Shown here: piece by piece, positions 57,409 through 64,000 of the stretch
How positions within the stretch are numbered: the stretch's first letter is position 1
Layout: each line of letters starts with the position of its first letter
Source of the DNA: Schizophyllum amplum
Lineage: Eukaryota > Basidiomycota > Agaricomycetes > Agaricales > Schizophyllaceae
Assembly (NCBI GenBank): GCA_007026445.1
Contig: VDMD01000001.1
Span: 1,550,001-1,614,000 of the forward strand
Length of the DNA: 64,000 nt
Direction: 5' to 3'
Position numbers and translations under genes: made by a program
Notes under the pieces: generated by a model
Told to the model about the DNA's origin: nothing
The model's input: the letters and a program-made list of their open reading frames with translations, nothing else
The model's database searches: none

Positions 57409-57837
57409 CTATTCGTCACCCAGTGTATAAACATTCGTTGAGATCAGCCCATCAATATTGACACACTGTCCAATCGACCTCTTGTGGTTGGAAAATCTCG
57501 TTAAAAAGACGGATACGTATACAATTATGTACGCTGAATACGATGGTGAAGACCGCTTCTTTATAGCTGAAAGCGGTGGCCAGCTGCTCGCCCAGAAGCC
57601 TCCAGAGGCTCGAGACATACATTGATGCCAGTGATGGCATCAATCCTTCGTTTCCTGCTCGTTGAGGCTGCCTCTCAACAACGACTGCAGCTATGCTCAA
57701 GCGGTGTTCACCATCGTGTTTGGGGTACATAAAAACGTATACATAGGCTTTTTCAGCGAGATTTTCCGACCACAAGAGGTCGTTTGGACAGTGTGTCAAT
57801 ATCCGCAACGAATATTTATACACTGGGTGACGAATAG
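57409..57837. mobile_element. Foldback MITE, 429 bp, TA target duplication
   Basis: The left end CTATTCGTCACCCAGTGTAT is matched in reverse complement at the right end. The match continues with interruptions through GACACACTGTCC, ACCTCTTGTGGT, GGAAAATCTCG and GATGGTGAA..ACCGC, so each arm is about 150-200 bp. The centre is itself an inverted repeat, ATTGATGCCA-GTGA-TGGCATCAAT (57621-57644). Flanking TA at 57407-57408 and 57838-57839 fits a Tc1/mariner-type target duplication. No transposase is present. Transcription across it would give a long hairpin. Confidence 0.8.
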
Positions 57838-57982
57838 TAGTGGTCGCGCTCGAACTGCCTCCGCTGTCCGCGCGCTGCGTGATCGCGCTGGGGTCGCGGG
57901 CGAAGGCAGGTAAGTGACTCGCGCGTGCGACCACCGCAGCGCCAAGCGCGTAGCCAGCTGCGAGAAAAGTGTAGGGAAGCAT

Positions 57983-58516
57983 TAAACAAGATCACCCACA
58001 TCCAACAGTACTTATATACACGACCTGGACGGTCAATGGAGCCCGCCAGGGCCCACCCGCGCACCCGGCTCTCCCTCGAGGTAACATGGACGATCAATCA
58101 ATTGAGTACCGCTATATTTGAGTATAACAGCCACGCAACGGGCGTTACTGGTCTCCTTGCACATACATACGACACGGCGTTTCATGCGAGTTTTCTGTCA
58201 GATTGTGGTGGTGGATGTCAAGGTGATGGATGATGTTGGACGATCGAGGTTCGACGCGACATGCCAGGAGTGAGTCACTCGGGCGAAGTACAGGGAGATC
58301 TGCAATATTGGCTGGTATTCTTAGGGACGATACCAGATCCACAGGCTGTAAGGTCTTAAGATACTTACAATATATACCGCGAACAGGATATCGTCCGAAT
58401 ACACCCTGAACGAACTCGAGGTGAGACCATCGAGAGGTTAGGCTGAGACGCGTCCGACATCTCGAATTGACAGACAAAAAGAAAGCAAGAACCAAAGTGC
58501 ATCTGACCCCGGATAT
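57983..58516. other. Promoter of carboxypeptidase copy 2 and flank
   Basis: This 534-bp stretch holds the TATA box at 58011-58018 and otherwise no recognised signal. Confidence 0.45.
58011..58018 (-). promoter_or_regulatory. TATA box of carboxypeptidase copy 2
   Basis: TATATAAG on the minus strand, 28 bp before the ATG at 57982. It is intact although the gene is broken, so the locus may still be transcribed. Confidence 0.55.
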
Positions 58517-58978
58517 TCAAATTGTAGCACGACGGTGCGCTTGATTGAACAGCGCGCCCAGCAACACCGCAGACAAGAGCTCACCCACCGCTACGTTCGC
58601 AGTGCGTGCACCCGCGTTGCTCCCGTCGGACACCGCACTGGCGCTGGATGACGCAGCCATCCCCCCTCCCCACCCCAAAAAAGAAAAAAAAAAAGTAGCG
58701 GTCGTGTGCGTCGACGCTGACGCCGCCGCGCTCGTCGAGGGGTACATAGAGCCGTCCACCTTTATCTCGAAGGTGTCCGACGTCGCATAGACCTGGACAG
58801 ATAACACGCGGCGTGGTAGTACAGCCAGTCTTATGAGTACAGTGTATTTTGAGGCGACGTACCGTCGTGCAGTTCACGTCCATAAGCTCGAGGTAGTACC
58901 CGCTGCCCGCTGTGTAGTTGCTTTCGGCTGCCTCGATGAGGTCGCGCAGCTGGTAGCTGTGTGTCTGTCCGCTGTGCA
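58517..58978 (-). CDS. 3' exons of a probable GPI-type cell-surface protein (5' part unresolved)
   Basis: Two exons join in frame: SGQTHSYQLRDLIEAAESNYTAGSGYYLELMDVNCTT (from about 58978) and, across a 70-nt intron (about 58793-58862), VYATSDTFEIKVDGSMYPSTS. An Ala/Ser/Thr-rich stretch and a C-terminal hydrophobic segment (VAVGELLSAVLLGALF) follow. The YxLELMD..NxTxVYATSDTFEI pattern resembles the Ser/Thr-rich Kre9/KNH-like surface domain of fungi, and the tail fits a GPI signal. Upstream exons between 58990 and 59440 could not be joined convincingly. The gene may be 5'-truncated or have unusual introns. The stop is at 58517-58519. Confidence 0.45.
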
Positions 58979-58979
58979 C

Positions 58980-59494
58980 AAAACGATCAGGCCGCTCTGG
59001 ACATCCGCAGAGGAGGCGTCCTATCTGGCCGCGCAGACGGTAGAGCAACGACAAAGGAGATGAAAGGACTTGGGGTCGTCACACGTTGATGGGCCATTGC
59101 CTCTTGGTCAGAAGTGACCGGGTCGGAGAGACCTCTATGATGATGTAGCTCAGAGCTGCGGCAAGAGTCTGCGGTCTCGGTACAGGTAGTACGCTGCATA
59201 TAAACCTGCTGGCACAGACGACAGATATCAGCAATAATTTCCGCATGACGGCTCGAGAGCACGCACCTTTTCCCCTCGACTCGCCACGCTTCGGTCAACG
59301 ACTTCACTCAATAGGAGTAATGGCAAGCTATCAGTTGTTATGATACTTACTATCGTTAGTACGCCACCGATATAGCCATCGCAGGCAACATAGAACGGCG
59401 AACAGGTCAATCAGGGTGGTAAACGTTCAAGTTCCTCGATAGTGTGTACAGGTGTTACGATTGCGTGGTGATCTTGCTATACATTGTTCTACGT
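58980..59494. other. Unresolved region, possible 5' exons of the surface-protein gene
   Basis: Contains Cys-containing open stretches on the minus strand (for example CSPFYVACDGYIGG near 59365-59410), but no set of splices gave a convincing protein. Confidence 0.3.
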
Positions 59495-60167
59495 TCATTC
59501 GTTGAAGAACTCCAGCGGCTTGTCCGCCGTCTGAACGGCGTGGTACTCCGTAGGAGGCGCCTCGAGGTCCGGGCGGACCTCATCCGTCCAAAGGGAGTGA
59601 AAAAGGACGTCTTCGGTGCCCTGATAGACGTCAGTGTATATCCTACGTGTAGAATGATAGGTAAAATCACCCTGTTAGGAGGGTCATGGATGCTGAACGA
59701 ACTGGTGAGCTTCAAAGCGAAAGGAAATGACAGTCTGCTCACCGAACGTGGACGAAGCCCTCGCCAAGGGCATCGTTGATGGCAGGGATGCGTATCTGAA
59801 GGTTGAGCACCAACGAAATTTCCACAGTATGGCTGTACATACCTTGCCTAGAATGATGGTTCCGTAGGTCGTCGGTCCGCTGCTGACTTGAACGAGATCG
59901 TCCTGGTCGAGGGCGATCAGAAGAGTTACCAGGCCTGTAACGAACACACCACACCTTCAACGTGAAGTTGACGAGATCATCGTCAGATAGACCCTGCGCA
60001 CGAGACCACATGCGGGGCTCGTGCTGGTCCCAGTGGTGGCGCGATTCAAGGATTGCTGCCTTGATCTTATCCTCCACGACGCCGAACGCCTCAAGGGCGT
60101 TCTCAGCGGGCGGATGCGGCGCATTAAAGTTGACCTCGTCTTTGGATGCTTGAGGCAGGTTCAGCAT
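59495..60167 (-). CDS. Small unknown protein, about 155 aa
   Basis: I do not recognise the family. The start ATG at 60167 gives MLNLPQASKDEVNFNAPHPP, then ENALEAFGVVEDKIKAAILESRHHW, a helical-looking stretch, ending LSDDDLVNFTLK. The proposed intron 1 (59903-59954) joins DDLVQVSSGPTTYGTIILGK. Intron 2 leads to IRIPAINDALGEGFVHVR, and intron 3 (about 59641-59720) to IYTDVYQGTEDVLFHSLWTDEVRPDLEAPP, ending in ADKPLEFFNE with the stop at 59495-59497. All three junctions keep frame, so it is probably real. No signal peptide, membrane helix or catalytic motif is seen. An alternative first junction retaining GLVTLLIALDQ would need a non-standard splice. Confidence 0.6.
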
Positions 60168-60554
60168 TGTTGCGGCTCACGGACTGCGTTGGGACACGCA
60201 CCCATATTTGCGTCTGGCCTTGGGTATGTAGTCAAGACGAAGTTGAACAGTAGCACTGCCACCCGGACGTTGCTATCTACCCACGTGCTTTGCGATTGGA
60301 CTGTTGCGGGGATTGCCGAGATCGGAGATCCCGCGACGCTCGTTCAGGGCCGCGGCGCGCGCGTCGCGTCTTGTTGTGGTCTGTTACGTTGTGCTTTGGT
60401 GCTCTGTGCGCTCTCCTGCCGCTAGTCTTCTTCTCTGCCGATGGCCACGGACTCCGCCTCTTGCTCTTGACTTCCACGACCTCCACGCCCCGCCACGCTC
60501 GCTCAGCCCGCTCTCGCTACGACTCACGAGTCACGACCGACCACGACCCGCACG
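60168..60554. promoter_or_regulatory. Divergent promoter region
   Basis: This 387-bp spacer lies between the small unknown gene and the following forward gene. It is pyrimidine-rich from about 60420 to 60550 upstream of the ATG. No TATA box is clear. Confidence 0.4.
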
Positions 60555-62942
60555 ATGAGCTCGGATGCACTCAGCACGTTCTTTCCCGCCAGTCTCTCCC
60601 GTATATTTCCCGCACGCTCCACTGACTCGCAAAGTCCCATCGTCACTCTGACACCCAAGTTTCCTAATACCAGCCAGAAGACTCAGCTCGCGGTGTCTCA
60701 GACCGCTCCAGGACCCGACTCTCTCTCTCGTCGCATCAAGCGCAAGCCCCCGCCTCTCTTCCTCGAACTCCCCTTCACTTCCGCAGAAGCAGCGCTCGAA
60801 GACCGCCCTCCAGCACAAACCTTCGAGATGTTCTTGCCGTTCCCGGACTCGCGTCCGCGCCGTGCCTCTGCCACCTTCATAACACGCCGTTCATTCCTGC
60901 CCACCGCACCCAACATCTTCCATAGCGGACCCTACGACTTCTCCGAGCTATGGGGCGTTAAGCCGCGCGCAGGTGCCCCTCATCTGCCGGATTCGCGCAC
61001 ACGTCCGCGGTCCTTTACGTCTCCCGAAGCCTTCTCTGTGCTAAAGGGGCCGACTTCCCCACCAAGATCGCCGCAGAGCTTCCGCGTTCAACGACTGCAG
61101 ACCGCGCCTGCCGGGTCGTCCGACAGCTCGACTGTTGTCGATTATGCATCGCCCCCGCCACCGTCACACCACTTGGGGGGTTTCGGGCCCAACACGCATA
61201 CTTTAGTCGACAGCCCTCGCATCCTCGATGAGTGGGAGGACACTCCTGCGCCGATCTTCCCGCTTTCGCTTTCCGCCGCGAAGCGCGGCTTTGTCAAGAT
61301 TGTCATTCCGCGGAGGCGAAGTATCGACCGGCCACCGCTCGGGAGTTACGATCATATCTCGGGCGGCCTGACTTGCGACTCGGTGGTGTCTTTCGACTTC
61401 CCTCTTCCTCCTCCGACCATCTCTTTTCCTGACCTCAATCTCGACACATCGTTCGAGCAGAGCACTCTGGACGCGCTCGCGAGAGCAGGGACTGACAGCG
61501 ACAGCGAGCTCGAGTTCAGCACCGCTCCGACATCGCCGCGCACATCGGTCTTGGATATGGGCTCGTGCTCCAGTGGTTGCTTGGACACAAAGGAGGCACT
61601 GCCGAGCAGCCCGCAATTGGCGAGGGATCGACCTTTGCCTCCACTGCCGCCACCGTCACCTCCACCTGCCACAATCTCGCGTATACGATTCGAGCATCCT
61701 CCAGCATCAGATGCTATCTTCAAAGAGAACCGGTTACCGACACCAGAACAGCTCGAGCGAGCGGCAGGCCTCACTGTACTTTCTGAGACGGGCGCCAAAG
61801 TACCCTTCTTCAGCTTATGGAAGGATCAGAAGACCGTTGTTTTATTCATCAGGCATTTTTGGTGCGTAGGCGGGTGTACCTTTGCCGCACCGACTGAACA
61901 ATACGAGCAGGTGCCCGATGTGTCAGGATTACATGTTCTCCATCTCCCGCTCGGTCTCAGCAGCAGCCCTTCGCCGTGCCGGCGTGCAGCTCGTAATCAT
62001 CAGCAACGGTTCATTCAAGATGATACCCTCCTACCGAAGTGCGTGCCATGACTGCTGTCAGAGACCTGTCTTGATTTCGTCCCCAGAGATCTTCAAGACG
62101 CCGTTCGCGGTGTACACCGACCCTAGCCTCGAAGTGTACAACGCGATGGGTATGACCATACAAAGCCTAGCTAAGGGCACACGGCCGTCGTACATCAAGC
62201 ATGGCATGGCAGGTGGCATCGGGATGGTGGTTGGTAACGCCCTCAAGTCGGGCATGCCGCTTTTCGAGGAAGGCGGTGACATCGCACAGCTGGGCGGCGA
62301 GTTCATCATGGGCCCTGGGTGCGTGTCTGTCTTGTCATCATCATACTAGTTGCTGATGGTTCATGTAGTCTCTCCTGCTCCTTCGCGCACCGCATGCGTT
62401 ATACTCGCGCGCACAAGAACATCCTGGATATTATCGCCGAGGCAGGCGTTGACATGTTTGCGCACATCGAGATTCAGCGCGACACTGGGAAGCTGCTTCT
62501 CGCCATGTCGGAAGAGGAAGAGGCAAGGTGGATGCGTGGGCGGTGCAAGCAGCTGGAAGACCTGACGGTCCGGAAGGCGCAGAGAAGAGGCGGCGATCGC
62601 TACTGCGACTCCAGAGCATGTAGCGCTATCGCCTTACCGGAAGTCGGCGAGGGAGCGCACTTGAGCGAGTCTAGCAGCGCGTCGGCGTGCTCAAGCGGGG
62701 GCACAGCGTTAACTTCCGGTGGCTTGGATCCGTACTCATATTTACGCTCCGAGTGCTCGGGAGCGTATGTGACCGGCAACTCGCGGTGCTCGACTGCGTC
62801 GTCGGACAAGATCAACTCCCTGTCTGCGGCCTCCATACGTTCATGGATGAACAGGAGTACGACAACGGTTACCACTGAGATGATGGGGAGCACGGCGAGT
62901 CTTGGGACGGTCAGGCAGGGCGACGAGGACGCGTTTGCATAG
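60555..62942 (+). CDS. Long protein with C-terminal PRXL2/AAED1-like thioredoxin-fold domain
   Basis: The first about 420 residues are disordered: Ser/Pro-rich with SRRIKRKPPPLFLELPF, TFITRRSFLPTAP and a PLPPLPPPSPPP tract that could bind SH3 domains. The C-terminal half has the AhpC/TSA-related fold of the PRXL2/AAED1 group: LSETGAKVPFFSLWKDQKTVVLFIRHFWCPMCQDYMFSISR, with a Cys-x-x-Cys whose first Cys codon follows a 49-nt intron (61862-61910). VQLVIISNGSFKMI, FKTPFAVYTDPSLEVYNAMGM, EEGGDIAQLGGEFIMGPG and RMRYTRAHKNILDIIAEAGV complete the domain. A Ser-rich tail follows and the stop is at 62940-62942. Such domains are thiol-redox proteins; the role of the long N-terminus is unknown. Confidence 0.82.
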
Positions 62943-64000
62943 GCACCCACGCTTGGTATCGGACATTTTGCATTGGCTCTACATCACGCATCTGCTATCT
63001 TGTATCAATGGTATACATATTCACTTCTAGTAGCAGTAGCATGTAATTCATACTTCAATCTTGGAAGACTGCCAGATCGTCGAGGAGCGACAAGTAACGA
63101 ACGAGGATCTCGTGACGAACCGTGAGATATCGGTTATCCCCGCTTCCGTGAGAATCGAACGCAAGAACGCGAGCCACGTGTTATCGTGGCTCGACAGCTC
63201 TCACGACCCCCTGAGCCTCTTCGTCCTCCTTCTACTTTCGACAGTTTTCCGGGATACCGTTCGTATGGCTGGGCTCAAACCGGAAATATCGCTAAGACTG
63301 CTTATGGAGTTCTACTTCTGGTCAGATCATGGGACGAGCAGGCTGCGGTCAGTGACGCCGCCGGTCTCTGGTGGCATCGCCACTTCGATGATGTTTGAGG
63401 GCGCCCATTCAGTCCTTCTATCGATATTCATGGGCTAGACGCCACCTCTGCGCTATCCTGGACTTGACTTCTAGCTTCTCCAAGGCGGCTTTGCCTCTCT
63501 CTGTACATGATCACGGTACTCCGCGACGCGGGGAACTTTGGGACACTGCCTTGGCTTCGAAGTTCGGGGCGCATGTAATTGCCTGCGCCAACATTCTGCT
63601 GGGCACAACCTGTGATGCGTCCAGCATGCCTCCAAGCGACGCGAACTCACGGATCGCCCTGCCTTGCTCTTGGCACGGTCACAAGCTCGAGCGGCTTACC
63701 AGCCTGCAGCAATCTCCTACAACAGGCGCTCGTCCCTGCCGTTACCTGCCGAGCCTACGCGCCCAAGGAGCTTCGCTCCCTCGAACCAGGTGAGCAACGA
63801 TCCGTCTCTACCCGACTGAAAATGCTTCTGCAAAGATGACTTGCCTCTCGTAAAGGACAGAACTTGCATTCCTCTGCGGCATCACAGTCAGATCACGGCT
63901 ATGCCTTCAACATACTGGTTTTCGTGCTCGAAGAGGATGTCAGACGGGCAATACAGTCAGCGAGATCGCATCTGAAGAGTTTGAGCAACGCAGGCTGAGC
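62943..64000. other. Window end without a confident gene
   Basis: Open stretches exist on the plus strand (63186-63398 with SYGWAQTGNIAKTAYGVLLL; 63395-63793) and short ones on the minus strand. None could be joined to a recognisable protein. A 9-bp inverted repeat CGAGCCACG/CGTGGCTCG lies at 63170-63193. The start of a gene continuing beyond the window is possible. Confidence 0.4.

Larger units (their letters stand above)
54548..57982 (-). pseudogene. Serine carboxypeptidase, S10 family (copy 2), split by two transposon insertions
   Basis: Tandem paralogue of copy 1 in three pieces. Piece 1 (57982-57838) is the signal peptide MLPYTFLAAGYALGAAVVARA and linker to SSSATT. Piece 2 (57408-57174) has [38 protein letters not shown] and [20 protein letters not shown]. 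Piece 3 (55910-54548) has GG, an intron (55848-55897), [28 protein letters not shown], the YVGDVDYILNYIG Asp, the YGAGHQVPAY His and the same GLKST end as copy 1. Removing each element with one duplication copy leaves the frame intact at both sites, so the gene was whole before insertion. The residue before the catalytic Ser is Ser (TSSYGG), not Glu. As it stands the second element introduces a stop shortly after LWFT. Confidence 0.88.

Noticed and set aside
57452..57982. Single 176-codon frame through the foldback MITE as a novel protein
   Set aside because: Its first third is the carboxypeptidase signal region and the rest is MITE sequence, so it is a by-product of the insertion.
59903..59974. 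A 19-20-nt micro-intron in the small unknown gene, keeping GLVTLLIALDQ
   Set aside because: Too short and with the wrong phase; a 52-nt intron with normal ends keeps frame.
63170..63193. CGAGCCACG/CGTGGCTCG hairpin as a terminator or RNA gene
   Set aside because: It is an isolated 9-bp stem with no U-tract relevance in a fungus and no surrounding RNA-gene features.

Overview
The window is nuclear DNA of a filamentous basidiomycete, most likely an Agaricomycete (mushroom-forming fungus). Genes are densely packed on both strands and broken by many short introns of about 45-65 nt. Coding sequence is GC-rich, and start codons follow short TATA- or pyrimidine-rich leaders. The protein families are fungal: Zn2Cys6 regulators, a fungal-type ATP sulfurylase with an inactive APS-kinase tail, RRP12 and HNH-like proteins.

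Region 1 (1-13.2 kb) looks catabolic. It holds a 3'-truncated Zn2Cys6 regulator, a CmcJ/AsaB-like oxygenase, an MFS sugar-type transporter, an FMN-dependent 2-hydroxy-acid oxidase, an ACMSD-like metal-dependent decarboxylase and a mitochondrial MmgE/PrpD dehydratase. Region 2 (13.4-25.2 kb) holds RNase H2 subunit B, the splicing factor SLU7, an epoxide hydrolase, an unknown single-pass membrane protein and a second Zn2Cys6 regulator paralogous to the first. Region 3 (25.7-41.2 kb) is conserved housekeeping: COG7 and ERO1 (divergent, both secretory pathway), a type II membrane protein, ATP sulfurylase, and a tightly divergent pair encoding cytosolic glutamyl-tRNA synthetase and mitochondrial GatA.

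Region 4 (41.8-47.2 kb) is a lineage-specific island. Two head-to-head HNH-like genes share a 367-bp promoter and are followed by a membrane protein that may be modin-like. Region 5 (47.8-58 kb) holds RRP12 and two tandem S10 serine carboxypeptidases. The second carboxypeptidase is broken by two transposon insertions: a 1263-bp hAT-like element with a probable 8-bp target duplication, and a 429-bp foldback MITE with a TA duplication. Removing either element and one duplication copy restores the reading frame. Region 6 (58.5-64 kb) holds exons of a probable cell-surface protein, a small unknown conserved-looking protein, a long protein ending in a PRXL2/AAED1-like thioredoxin-fold domain, and a final kilobase without a confident gene.

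Gene models were assembled by eye from splice signals, reading frame and family motifs. Outer coordinates are usually firm; internal introns are given only where frame and motif agree.
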